Source: an uncultured Dysgonomonas sp.
GTDB lineage: Bacteria > Bacteroidota > Bacteroidia > Bacteroidales > Dysgonomonadaceae
Direction: 5' to 3'
DNA: 64,000 nucleotides
NCBI GenBank assembly: GCA_945273835.1
Contig: CALYPL010000001.1
Location: forward strand, 79,540 to 143,539
This document shows positions 18,370 to 26,946 of the stretch, piece by piece. The notes beneath the pieces were generated by a model. It was not told the origin of the DNA. It worked only from the letters and a program-made list of their open reading frames with translations, and searched no databases. How positions within the stretch are numbered: the first letter of the stretch is position 1; each line of letters starts with the position of its first letter. The position numbers and the translations under genes are program-made.

Positions 18370-18401
18370 ATCAAAGCTGCTCTTTTCAGAGTGGCTTTGA
18401 T
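18370..18401 (+). terminator. Hairpin after carB (possible weak terminator)
   Basis: ATCAAAGC (18370-18377) pairs with GCTTTGAT (18394-18401), with an inner CTCT/AGAG stem separated by a symmetric internal mismatch. No T-run follows, so termination here would be weak or factor-assisted. Confidence 0.45.
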
Positions 18402-18443
18402 ACTTAAAATAGGTACTTTCTTTCAGAATTTATCATTTTTTTC

Positions 18444-18451
18444 GATATTTG
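18444..18451 (+). promoter_or_regulatory. Possible promoter for mltG (GATATTTG)
   Basis: One mismatch to TAnnTTTG, 34 bases before the mltG start. It is the best candidate in the carB-mltG gap, but weak. Confidence 0.35.
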
Positions 18452-18484
18452 CCGAACAAATTTTTACTGTAATTTAATGCTGCA

Positions 18485-19519
18485 ATGAAAAAAAAATCAA
18501 TCAAAATAATCCTGATTATTCTCTCTATGCTATTACTTATTGCTGTGGGATTGGGATTTTATGTTTATTCAATTTTTTCTACTGATTTCAAAATCAATAA
18601 AACAGTATATATTTATGTAGATTCATCACGAAACTATGATAGTATATTGTCTCAAGTTGAAAAATCAGCTAAAGTCGCTAATTTGCATCATTTTGAGCAA
18701 GTAGCCTCGTACTTCAACTATAAAGACAAAATACGCACAGGCAGATATGCCGTTAAGCCCGACATGACAGTTAAAGAATTGGTTTTGAATCTAATAAATG
18801 GCAAACAAACGCCTGTACGGGTCACCTTTAATAATATCAGAACTAAAAAAGATTTGACTAAACGTCTTTCAAATCAGCTTATGCTCTCGGACGAAGAATT
18901 ATATTCTTCACTCTCTGACACCCAGAAATGCGCTGATCTTGGATTTGACACGTTGACAGTTATTTCGATGTTTATTCCCGATACATATGAATTTTATTGG
19001 GATGTCAACTTAGAAGCGTTTCTGAACAAAATGAATAAGCAATACAACCGTTTCTGGAATACCGAACGTTTAAATAAAGCAAAGGAGTTAGGGCTTACTC
19101 CTGTTCAAATATCAGTACTGGCTTCCATTGTTGAAGAAGAGTGCAAATATAGTGACGAATATCCTGTTGTGGCAGGGCTTTACCTCAACCGTCTAAGAAA
19201 GGGTATGCTGTTACAGGCTGACCCGACTGTTAAATATGCTGTAGGCGATTTTTCTTTACGCCGTATACTTAATGAGCATCTGAAAACATATTCGCCTTAC
19301 AACACGTACATATTTCAAGGCTTACCTCCCGGACCGATACGTATTCCATCCATAAGAGGCATTGATGCTGTATTGAATTATAATCAGAATAATTATCTGT
19401 ATATGTGTGCCAAAGAAGATTTTTCAGGAAGACATAATTTCGCACAAACATTATCTCAGCATAATGAGAATGCAAATCGGTATAGAGCAGCTCTTAATAA
19501 AAGAAATATATTCAAATAA
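18485..19519 (+). CDS. mltG: Endolytic murein transglycosylase MltG (YceG-like)
   Basis: Inner-membrane lytic transglycosylase that cuts nascent peptidoglycan glycan strands and is thought to set strand length. A basic N-terminus precedes one membrane helix (about residues 7-30), with the rest periplasmic. The catalytic region reads ASIVEEE, where E217 lines up with the essential Glu of E. coli MltG. It is followed by the family blocks LYLNRLRKGM, LQADPTVKYA, and PYNTYIFQGLPPGPI with PIRIPS. The length of 344 residues is normal. It is convergent with the VanX-type dipeptidase gene (13-base gap), with no obvious terminator between them. Confidence 0.95.
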   Translation: MKKKSIKIILIILSMLLLIAVGLGFYVYSIFSTDFKINKTVYIYVDSSRNYDSILSQVEKSAKVANLHHFEQVASYFNYKDKIRTGRYAVKPDMTVKELVLNLINGKQTPVRVTFNNIRTKKDLTKRLSNQLMLSDEELYSSLSDTQKCADLGFDTLTVISMFIPDTYEFYWDVNLEAFLNKMNKQYNRFWNTERLNKAKELGLTPVQISVLASIVEEECKYSDEYPVVAGLYLNRLRKGMLLQADPTVKYAVGDFSLRRILNEHLKTYSPYNTYIFQGLPPGPIRIPSIRGIDAVLNYNQNNYLYMCAKEDFSGRHNFAQTLSQHNENANRYRAALNKRNIFK

Positions 19520-19532
19520 TGAGTTTATCGCC

Positions 19533-20228
19533 CTACTCCACGACTTTGTATTGGCTGCGTGCGGTTTGTAGGGATACAGCATTAAAGTGCCACCATTCGC
19601 CCAGAATTGGCTTAAATCCGGCTTCGGTCATTACTTTCCTTAGCAATTGGCGGTTTTTCACCTGTTGTCGGGTTAATAATCCTTCACGGATAAAACCTTC
19701 TTCGTCCCTTATTCCGGCTGTACGTCCGAAATAATCAAAAGGCGTACCCATATCAAGGGGCTTACCACTACCATCGCAAATAGTAAGGTCTACAGCCATT
19801 CCGTAATTATGTAATCCTGTTCGTTCAGGATTTGCCACATAAGCATGTTTTGATGTATTTTTAACTACATTATACATCTTGCGTTGGATATGAAGCGGAC
19901 GGACTGCATCATAGATAAGTAATGAATAGTCTGGATATATATTTTTCAATATTTTTTGTGCTTTGACGAGTTTGTCTGCTGCCAATGAATGCAAATATGC
20001 ATTTCTGAAACCTGCATCATACAGTATTATGCCTGTAAAATTGTCTGTAGTAGCATATTTAAGCTCTACCCGAATGGTTGAATCCAACTGCTGGACATTG
20101 ACAAATCCCAAGTGAATCAATTTGGTTTCAAGGAGAGATAGAGTCTTTATGTTATCGGTCTGACTGTTAAGAACAAGACAATAAAAAAAAGCCAAGAAAG
20201 GCAGGATAAATTTTTTATTCAGAGTCAT
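19533..20228 (-). CDS. D-alanyl-D-alanine dipeptidase (VanX/DdpX-like, peptidase M15D)
   Basis: A zinc dipeptidase of the VanX/DdpX family, probably exported (signal-like residues 5-22, FILPFLAFFYCLVLNSQ). I place the start at the ATG at 20228, giving 231 residues. The open frame extends to 20279, but that extension would overlap the upstream gene by 65 bases and would hide the signal peptide. With this start the overlap is 14 bases. Zinc and catalytic residues are visible: H140 and D147 in GLHNYGMAVD, E211 and H214 in GEWWHF, and the substrate arginine in YDAVRPL (R110). It is the last gene of the lysS operon. There is no vanHA-type gene nearby, so a role in recycling peptidoglycan stem peptides or using D-Ala-D-Ala is likelier than glycopeptide resistance. 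Confidence 0.9.
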   Translation of the reverse strand: MTLNKKFILPFLAFFYCLVLNSQTDNIKTLSLLETKLIHLGFVNVQQLDSTIRVELKYATTDNFTGIILYDAGFRNAYLHSLAADKLVKAQKILKNIYPDYSLLIYDAVRPLHIQRKMYNVVKNTSKHAYVANPERTGLHNYGMAVDLTICDGSGKPLDMGTPFDYFGRTAGIRDEEGFIREGLLTRQQVKNRQLLRKVMTEAGFKPILGEWWHFNAVSLQTARSQYKVVE

Positions 20229-23200
20229 CAGACGAGTCAGTTGAAGGCTGTAAATATTTATTACCACGCAAAGCCGCATAGATTGCCTCTTGTATTCGTG
20301 GTCTTATACTTAAAGACATAAGCCCATTAGAAGTGCGTTTCGGGTAAATACGGTTAGATAAAAATATAAAAATAAGTTGATTGTCGGGATCAATCCAGAA
20401 ACATGTACCCGTAAAACCTGTATGTCCATAAACGCTTGCCGGAGCACTTCTTCCTGTTGGTCCTGATTTATTTGTTTGTAATTCGGGTCTGTCAAAACCT
20501 AAGCCCCTGCGAGACAGTGAACTTTTGGATACGGTAAAAAGCCGGCAAGTTTTTTTACTCAGATAACGTTCATCGCCATACTCCCCGTCATTAAGATACA
20601 TTTGGCAAAGTTTAGCTATATCGTTTGCATCGGCAAACAAGCCTGCATTGCCGCTTATGCCACCCATAAAAGCCGCACCTTCATCATGCACATATCCTTG
20701 CAACAATTGCTTACGTAGAAAATCGTCACGTTCGGTAGGTACTATCCTGTCTTTGGGAAAACGATTCAATGGGTTATACGTTGCCGTAACCGCTCCCAAT
20801 CTGCTATAAAAATTCTTTTGTAAGAAAGTATTCAGGTCTGTCTTTGAGGCATCCTCAACCACTTCTTTAAGCAGCATAAAGTTTAAACAACTATAAAGGT
20901 AACTTTTCCGAGAACGCAATTTAGATTGTGCAATAGACAATAGAATTGTGTCTTTATATGCTTTATTGACAAACATGTCGTCCGCGATTTGTAAATATCC
21001 GTTTTTAGGCACGGCAGAAACCATATCCGGCTTAAATTTGAAATCTGTCCGAGCCCAAGTCGTTTTGTCGAACTGGGCTTTATGTAAATCGGTAGACTTA
21101 ACACTGAATAATTTCCCGGTAAAGCTTGTTTCATCAATAGCTTTCATGTAATAAGGCAGGAAAGAAACCAATCTTGACTCATGATATAAAGCATCGCGAA
21201 TGGTAATTTTATCTTTATCGGTATTTTTTAGAGCCGGGACAAATTTACTGATCGGTGTATTCAATGAGAATTTATCTTCGTCATACAACTTCATGACCGC
21301 AGGCAAAGTAGCCACAGCTTTTGTCATTGAGGCAAGATCATAAATATCGTCCGTATCAACTTTTCTTTTGCCATTATACTCAAATGATCCGAATGCTTTA
21401 TCATAAATTACGACTCCATTTTTAGCTATCAGAATCTGGCATCCTGGATAAGCCTTTGCGTTTATTCCCTCATTGGCTATGGTATCTATTTTTGCGAGAT
21501 ATTCTGATTTTAGACCTACTTCTTCAGGTGAGTTATAGCCAAGACGTACTTTCTGAGTCTCAATTCCGTCGCCAATATCAAATAAACCTTTTACTGAAAC
21601 AGGAATTTTAGCATCAACACCAATACCGCCGAAAATAGCCTGAGCGGCAAATTCCTGGGCATAATCCGTATTTTCATAAGCAAGTACTATCGCATCAGAA
21701 GATTTGATGGAAGATGTATATCCCGTCATCCGATAGGGTACAACAAAGAATGACATGATTGTCTGTTTGCCCTGAGCAATACTTTCAATGGCATTATTTA
21801 CATTTACTTTATCTGTATGCACAGAAATGATTAATGTATTATAACCTTCTAATTTCTTTTTGAGAGCCAACAGTCCTGCATTATCTGTTACGCTGAAACA
21901 TGCCACATCTCCATATCGGCGTAATGTATTCTGAAAATTATTATTTCCTGCTGGACCTACTGAAACAGCGGCAATACTCCGGTTATCGAGTTTTTTCAGA
22001 GGGACAAGCTGCTCTTTATTTTTTAATAATGTAATCGCCTTTTCATTCAGCTTACGACAAAGCCATATTCCATAATCCGTATTTAGTTGGGAAGATAAAT
22101 TAGTTACATCAATAGGCTTTTCTTTATAAATCCCCAATATATACTTATATGAAAGCACTTTGCGACATTTAGCGTCAATCACGTCCTGACTGATCACACC
22201 ATCTTTGACTGCTTTCTTAACAGCCTCTAACTGTACAGCCGGTGATATTGGACCAAGCAAAATATCATTACCTGCTAATAAGGCACGAACACAATGATTC
22301 TTTTCGTCCGATACTCCTTTCATCGCAAGCCCGTCTGTGAAAACAAGTCCATCAAACCCTAACTTATTTTTCAATAATCCGGTGACGATCTTAGAGGATA
22401 ACGATGCGGGCTGTTTGGTTTCGTCTAAAGCGGGTATATATAAATGCCCGGACATAATACCCGAAAGATTAGCTTCGATATATTGCTTGAAAGGATAAAT
22501 TTCCATTTTATCCAATCTTTCACGGTCGTGATTGATTACCGGCAGTGCAAGATGAGAATCTGTCGATGTGTCACCGTGTCCCGGAAAATGTTTAGCTACG
22601 GAAAGAACTTTACCCGATTCCAATCCCTTACTATACATTATGCCTTTACGTGCTACCAATTTAGGATCTTCTCCGTATGATCTATTACCAATTACCGGGT
22701 TTGAAGGGTTACTGTTTACGTCCATATCAGGAGCAAAATTGACATGGATGCCCATTACCCTGCACTGTCTGGCAACTTCCTGCCCATAATAATAAAGTAA
22801 TGAGTCATTCTGAATAGCACCCAACATCATGTTACGGGGGTATTGTATGGTGTTGGACAATCGCATGGATAGTCCCCACTCTCCATCTATCGAAATCATT
22901 AACGGAACTTTGGCGACAAGCTGAGCGGAATTGGTTATTTTAGCCTGATCCTGCGGATTTCCTTTTAAGAAAATAATACCGCCTACCCGTTGCTTTTCAA
23001 CCAGACTTTTAATTTCGCTCTCATTGGAGGGGTTACCATAAGTGATGATTGTAAAGAGTTGTCCTATTCTTTCTTCTGGTGTAAGAGTAGTGAATACAGA
23101 ATCTACCCACTGATTCATACTATCATCATTAACCGTGCGATATAAATCAGGGGTGTAAGGTTTATTCCGTTGTGCATTCAACGAAATAAAGCTGATGGTT

Positions 23201-23238
23201 AGTAGAGACAAGGTTAAAAGAAAGACATTTTTTTTCAT
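20215..23238 (-). CDS. Glycoside hydrolase family 3 (NagZ-like) fused to a beta-lactamase-fold serine hydrolase (AmiE-like)
   Basis: A 1007-residue exported two-enzyme fusion; the signal peptide ends near residue 22. The GH3 domain (about 40-380) carries the NagZ signature KHFPGHGDTSTDSH (216-229, with the Asp-His dyad D227/H229) and the nucleophile D302 in FTDGLAMKG. It should remove beta-N-acetylglucosamine from muropeptides. A linker (about 380-565) resembling a GH3 C-terminal domain follows. The C-terminal serine-hydrolase domain (about 570-990) has S637-x-x-K640, a Tyr motif at Y782 (YSCLN), HDEGAAFMGG near 851 and HTG at 939-941. From memory, Bacillus AmiE, a muramyl-L-alanine amidase that works with NagZ, belongs to this serine-hydrolase group. 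A NagZ+AmiE fusion is therefore a reasonable inference, though the C-terminal substrate is unproved. It overlaps the ATP-grasp gene by 4 bases and the dipeptidase by 14. Confidence 0.9.
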   Translation of the reverse strand: MKKNVFLLTLSLLTISFISLNAQRNKPYTPDLYRTVNDDSMNQWVDSVFTTLTPEERIGQLFTIITYGNPSNESEIKSLVEKQRVGGIIFLKGNPQDQAKITNSAQLVAKVPLMISIDGEWGLSMRLSNTIQYPRNMMLGAIQNDSLLYYYGQEVARQCRVMGIHVNFAPDMDVNSNPSNPVIGNRSYGEDPKLVARKGIMYSKGLESGKVLSVAKHFPGHGDTSTDSHLALPVINHDRERLDKMEIYPFKQYIEANLSGIMSGHLYIPALDETKQPASLSSKIVTGLLKNKLGFDGLVFTDGLAMKGVSDEKNHCVRALLAGNDILLGPISPAVQLEAVKKAVKDGVISQDVIDAKCRKVLSYKYILGIYKEKPIDVTNLSSQLNTDYGIWLCRKLNEKAITLLKNKEQLVPLKKLDNRSIAAVSVGPAGNNNFQNTLRRYGDVACFSVTDNAGLLALKKKLEGYNTLIISVHTDKVNVNNAIESIAQGKQTIMSFFVVPYRMTGYTSSIKSSDAIVLAYENTDYAQEFAAQAIFGGIGVDAKIPVSVKGLFDIGDGIETQKVRLGYNSPEEVGLKSEYLAKIDTIANEGINAKAYPGCQILIAKNGVVIYDKAFGSFEYNGKRKVDTDDIYDLASMTKAVATLPAVMKLYDEDKFSLNTPISKFVPALKNTDKDKITIRDALYHESRLVSFLPYYMKAIDETSFTGKLFSVKSTDLHKAQFDKTTWARTDFKFKPDMVSAVPKNGYLQIADDMFVNKAYKDTILLSIAQSKLRSRKSYLYSCLNFMLLKEVVEDASKTDLNTFLQKNFYSRLGAVTATYNPLNRFPKDRIVPTERDDFLRKQLLQGYVHDEGAAFMGGISGNAGLFADANDIAKLCQMYLNDGEYGDERYLSKKTCRLFTVSKSSLSRRGLGFDRPELQTNKSGPTGRSAPASVYGHTGFTGTCFWIDPDNQLIFIFLSNRIYPKRTSNGLMSLSIRPRIQEAIYAALRGNKYLQPSTDSSDDSE

Positions 23239-24101
23239 CTGCTATTTTGTATCTGTTTATGTATACATTCTGCTATTTTAGGAGCGGCTGCTTCACGACA
23301 CGGAGCAAAACTTGGCCAATCATTAAAATCAATTATCTTGAAAGAACCGTCCGTATCGACAACACAATCTCCACCGTAAATCTTTACACCGAGAACTTCA
23401 CCGGCTTTATCGCAAGCCTTCTTCAATTCATCTGCAGAGAAAGGAAATTCTTTAGCAGCTCCGTTAATCTTCTCCAACCCGAATTTACTGTGGCTTAAAT
23501 CATAAGGATAAAACCAATAGAAAAAATCTGTATCAGCTACTCCATAAAATTTAACAAGATCACCAACCAAATGTTCATTTATAACAGCGTTGGGGATACC
23601 ACGCAATTCAAACTCAAGCAAAATAGATTTAACTTCATCTATATTGCGAGCGTAAGCCACATCTTCGCGGTGTACTGCATGCGAATCGCCTCGTTTTACC
23701 CAATATGCCGGTGCATTCATTGCCCTAAGGGAATCAGTAACATCCTGACATACATCCGTGATTATACTTTGCGGATGGGGTATTCTATTTTCTAATAGAA
23801 TGCTTGTCATTGAAGCACGGGTACAGTTTTCTATGCCATATCCTGAGTTCACAACAATTGCTCCATTCGTCTCGAAGCGTTGTAATCTTTTCATTGCATT
23901 GCGTCCACGAACCATATTGAAAAAGTAGGTCTGATCTTCAAAGTCGGCAAGCATAAATTCTGATTCGGTATATTCTTCTAACTCATAGCCAAGTTGAATC
24001 AGATGCTCGGCAGTGAGGTTAAAAATCATGGCATCATTGCCAATATGGTTAGGCGAATATTTTGTCTGGCGTTTAACGCCAACTATTTTATTTTTCGACA
24101 T
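23235..24101 (-). CDS. ATP-grasp-fold ligase of unknown substrate
   Basis: A 288-residue soluble protein that I read as an ATP-grasp (RimK/glutathione-synthetase-like) enzyme. The C-terminal half has a pattern typical of the metal/ATP site: KIYGGDCVVD, then FKIIDFNDWPSF around residues 240-270. The middle contains a nucleotide-binding-like segment PAYWVKRGDSHAV. The N-terminal ~100 residues form a preATP-grasp-like domain. No signal peptide is visible. It is translationally coupled to the GH3 fusion (4-base overlap) and sits 9 bases after the nucleotidyltransferase. It could ligate an amino acid or peptide to an acceptor, possibly linked to wall material given its neighbours, but the substrate is unknown. 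Confidence 0.75.
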   Translation of the reverse strand: MSKNKIVGVKRQTKYSPNHIGNDAMIFNLTAEHLIQLGYELEEYTESEFMLADFEDQTYFFNMVRGRNAMKRLQRFETNGAIVVNSGYGIENCTRASMTSILLENRIPHPQSIITDVCQDVTDSLRAMNAPAYWVKRGDSHAVHREDVAYARNIDEVKSILLEFELRGIPNAVINEHLVGDLVKFYGVADTDFFYWFYPYDLSHSKFGLEKINGAAKEFPFSADELKKACDKAGEVLGVKIYGGDCVVDTDGSFKIIDFNDWPSFAPCREAAAPKIAECIHKQIQNSR

Positions 24102-24110
24102 GTGTATAAC

Positions 24111-24806
24111 TTAGCTGTTTAAAAATTGTTCGGCTTTTTCAATATCTCCCGCATGATCGACATCTACAATTTTGCCAAATGGATAAGCCTTCAGATTCAA
24201 TCCGTCTTCAACTAATTGACGTTGAAAGTTACGCATACGCGATTGTCCTGATTTGAGGCAGTTTTCAAGAGTATCTATTGCTTTGGGGGTAAGTCCGTAA
24301 ATTCCACCCGATATGTATTTACAATCATCGGACTGATCTAAAAATCCTCTGATCTGCATATCTGTATTCACGTCAACATACAAAGGTTTTTCATCGTCAA
24401 TGAAATCTGTAACAGCCATCATACCATCGGCACTTTTATCGTTACGAAAAGCCTGAATGTAAGCGGAAAATTCATCTTCTTTGAAGATGGTATCAACGGT
24501 TGTTAGACAAAACTTACCTGCACGCAAAAAGTTTCTTAATTCAAAGAAACTGTGCATTGAGCTTGGTGTTGATTTTACAATTATATTCAGGGGAATATCA
24601 AGTTTCAGGTCCGAAACGTAGTCTTGCACTTGTTTCATCTCGTTATTGACGATGATGCTGATTGATTCGGCGTGATTGGCTAAAAAAACATCGATCAGCC
24701 GACGTATCATCTCTTTTCCGTTGAGCTTAACCAACGGTTTTGGTAAAGCTACCCCTTCTTGCGCAAGGCGTGAACCCTCGCCGGCAGCTATAATAGCATA
24801 ATTCAT
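24111..24806 (-). CDS. Nucleotidyltransferase (NTP_transferase, sugar- or choline-phosphate type)
   Basis: A 231-residue cytosolic nucleotidyltransferase. The N-terminal motif IIAAGEGSRLAQ with LPKPLVKLNGK is the signature loop and lysine of sugar-1-phosphate and related nucleotidylyltransferases. A further acidic metal site is seen in TTVDTIF (around residue 125), and the motif VDHAGDIEKAEQFL closes the fold. No left-handed beta-helix acyltransferase domain is attached. It starts 3 bases after pdxA and is followed after 9 bases by the ATP-grasp gene, suggesting the two act on the same product. A MurU-like (MurNAc-1-phosphate uridylyl) or choline-phosphate-like role is possible. The sequence does not choose. 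Confidence 0.82.
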   Translation of the reverse strand: MNYAIIAAGEGSRLAQEGVALPKPLVKLNGKEMIRRLIDVFLANHAESISIIVNNEMKQVQDYVSDLKLDIPLNIIVKSTPSSMHSFFELRNFLRAGKFCLTTVDTIFKEDEFSAYIQAFRNDKSADGMMAVTDFIDDEKPLYVDVNTDMQIRGFLDQSDDCKYISGGIYGLTPKAIDTLENCLKSGQSRMRNFQRQLVEDGLNLKAYPFGKIVDVDHAGDIEKAEQFLNS

Positions 24807-24809
24807 TAT

Positions 24810-25898
24810 TTAATCGTTATTATCGGCTGTCAAATCCAATACTTCATTATCATTACCTCTTTCCACGTATAGTTTACGAAGAGGATTGGCATGTGCTTCT
24901 TTATAGAACTTCCTGTTTTCATACACATCCAAAGCCATAAAGACTGCTTGTCTGAACGACTCTTCGGATGCTTCATTTTTTCCGGCTATGGCATAAGCTG
25001 TACCGTGAGCGGGCGAAGTGCGTATAATCGGCAGTCCTGCGGTAAAGTTGACGCCTTCTTCCATTGCCAAAGTTTTAAATGGAACTAACCCCTGATCGTG
25101 ATACATTGCCAATATTCCGTCAAAATGAGTAAAATCGCGTGAACCGAAAAAACCATCTGCCGGATATGGTCCGAAGCATAGTATATTCTTGTCTTCAAGT
25201 TCTTTCAGTGCAGGGATAATTACTTCTTTCTCTTCTGTACCCAACAAGCCGTTTTCACCGGCATGAGGATTCAGCGACAAAACGGCTATGCGTGGTTTGC
25301 CGCATCGAAAATCGCGACGAAGGCTATTTTCGAAGCGTATCGCCGCATCAATTATCTTTTCTTTTGTTATGGCTTTCGGAACTTCGCTCAATGGGATATG
25401 TCCGGTTACAAGGGCTACACGTATAGTATCCTTTGCAAGAATCATCAGACTTTTTTCACCATTACGGGCAAATCTGCTTTCGAGATATTCAGTGTGTCCG
25501 GGAAAATGGAAATCATCACGTTGTATATTGTCTTTATTGATCGGGGCTGTAACAAGTACGTCAATCAATCCTTCTTGTAAATCTTTTGTCGCACGTTCCA
25601 AGGCTTTATATGCTGACTCTCCGGCAATTGTGGTTGATTGTCCGAGATCAACTTTCGCGTCTTCTCCGATAACATTAATGATATTTACCTTATTTTCAAC
25701 AGCATTATCGGCATTATTTATCTGGTTGAAAGCAATGGGTTGCATATCCAGTGCTTTGGTGTGAAACGCTGCCACCTTAGCCGATCCGTATAAGACAGGA
25801 ATGCACATTTCTGCCATGCGTATATCTGAAAAGGTTTTAAGAATGACTTCGTAGCCAATTCCATTTATATCTCCTTGTGTAATTCCTACTTTAATCAT
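24810..25898 (-). CDS. pdxA: 4-hydroxythreonine-4-phosphate dehydrogenase PdxA
   Basis: A 362-residue NAD-dependent enzyme of the DXP-dependent pyridoxal-5'-phosphate pathway; its product is used by PdxJ. Recognisable blocks are ITQGDINGIGYEV at the N-terminus, TAPINKDNI, the metal-site segments FPGHTEYL and MYHDQGLVPFK, and RTSPAHGTAYAIAGK near residue 300. Length is slightly above the usual 330 residues because of a short insertion and a C-terminal extension ending DLTADNND. It overlaps rlmN by 4 bases (ATGA), so translation is coupled. Confidence 0.95.
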   Translation of the reverse strand: MIKVGITQGDINGIGYEVILKTFSDIRMAEMCIPVLYGSAKVAAFHTKALDMQPIAFNQINNADNAVENKVNIINVIGEDAKVDLGQSTTIAGESAYKALERATKDLQEGLIDVLVTAPINKDNIQRDDFHFPGHTEYLESRFARNGEKSLMILAKDTIRVALVTGHIPLSEVPKAITKEKIIDAAIRFENSLRRDFRCGKPRIAVLSLNPHAGENGLLGTEEKEVIIPALKELEDKNILCFGPYPADGFFGSRDFTHFDGILAMYHDQGLVPFKTLAMEEGVNFTAGLPIIRTSPAHGTAYAIAGKNEASEESFRQAVFMALDVYENRKFYKEAHANPLRKLYVERGNDNEVLDLTADNND

Positions 25899-26938
25899 GA
25901 AGCGGTTAATTTTTCTTTTTTGTTTTTATCTGTCGACAACATACCACATGCCGCGAAGATATCCTCGCCACGTGAAGATCGAATAGTACAGTTAATTCTC
26001 CTGCTGGTAAGATAATCTCTGAACGCCTCCATCTTTTCTTTAGATGATGTTTTTAAGTCAACATTGGGTATAGCATGAAAACGAATCAGGTTTACACGGC
26101 ATTCCATACCTTTAATTAGATTTGCCAACTCTTTAGCATGTTCAATGGAATCGTTGAAATTATTAAACATGATGTATTCGAACGATAGACGGCGTTGTCC
26201 TCGCCAATCGTACTGACGCAATAAATCGAGGATGCCGTGTATTGGAAATGCTTTTTCTGCGGGCATTATGGATAATCGTTGGGCTGCTTCGGGACTGTGG
26301 ATGCTGATTGCCAAATGTGCTGAACTTTCATCGAGAAAAAGTTTCAATTTTGGTGTGACACCTGTTGTAGAGACTGTTATTCGTTTTGGGCTCCATGCAA
26401 GACCGTATTCAGCCGTCATGATATCCAACGTTTTTTTAAGCTCTTTATAATTATCCAACGGCTCTCCCATCCCCATGAAAACGACATTGGTCAGGCTTTC
26501 TGCTTCGTCCACTGAATAAATTTGATTCAGGATTTCATTTGCCGAAAGGTTTCCGCCGAAACCCTGTTTACCTGTCATACAAAACAGGCAGTTCATTTTA
26601 CAGCCAACTTGCGACGAGACACAAAGTGTTCGCCTCTCGTCTTCGGGTATCATTACTGACTCTACAAATTTACCGTTATCTGCCCTGAATAAATATTTAA
26701 CGGTTCCATCAATTGATTTTTGAAATTCTGTTGGACGTGAACGACCTATATCAAACTTTTCCTTCAATAATTCTCGGTTTGAAGCTGATATATTTGTCAT
26801 TTCGTCAATTGACGTAATCCGCTTTTTATATATCCAGTCCGCAATTTGTTTTGTTGCAAATTTCGGTAAACGACACTCCTCGGCTACTTGCCGAAGCTCG
26901 TCCATCGTCATACCGAGTAAGTGTCGCTTTTCTATCAT
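25895..26938 (-). CDS. rlmN: Dual-specificity 23S rRNA/tRNA adenine-C2 methyltransferase RlmN
   Basis: A radical-SAM enzyme that methylates C2 of A2503 in 23S rRNA and A37 of some tRNAs. The radical-SAM cluster cysteines are CKMNCLFC (C113, C117, C120). The two further cysteines needed for the methyl-transfer mechanism are present: C331 in IFAACGMLS (the methyl-carrying position) and C106 in LCVSSQVG. The motif VVFMGMGEPLDNY is typical of RlmN. The length of 347 residues is normal. The Cfr resistance paralogue is unlikely given operon placement and overall fit, though the two families are close. It is eight bases downstream of pgi. Confidence 0.95.
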   Translation of the reverse strand: MIEKRHLLGMTMDELRQVAEECRLPKFATKQIADWIYKKRITSIDEMTNISASNRELLKEKFDIGRSRPTEFQKSIDGTVKYLFRADNGKFVESVMIPEDERRTLCVSSQVGCKMNCLFCMTGKQGFGGNLSANEILNQIYSVDEAESLTNVVFMGMGEPLDNYKELKKTLDIMTAEYGLAWSPKRITVSTTGVTPKLKLFLDESSAHLAISIHSPEAAQRLSIMPAEKAFPIHGILDLLRQYDWRGQRRLSFEYIMFNNFNDSIEHAKELANLIKGMECRVNLIRFHAIPNVDLKTSSKEKMEAFRDYLTSRRINCTIRSSRGEDIFAACGMLSTDKNKKEKLTAS

Positions 26939-26946
26939 CTATATTA

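Noticed and set aside
19533..20228. VanX-type gene as a glycopeptide resistance determinant
   Set aside because: No vanH, vanA or regulator is near; it sits in a core-gene operon with wall-recycling-like enzymes. Didermic outer membranes also already exclude glycopeptides.
20229..20279. Longer N-terminus for the VanX-type dipeptidase
   Set aside because: It would overlap the GH3 fusion gene by 65 bases and mask a good signal peptide that begins at the ATG at 20228.
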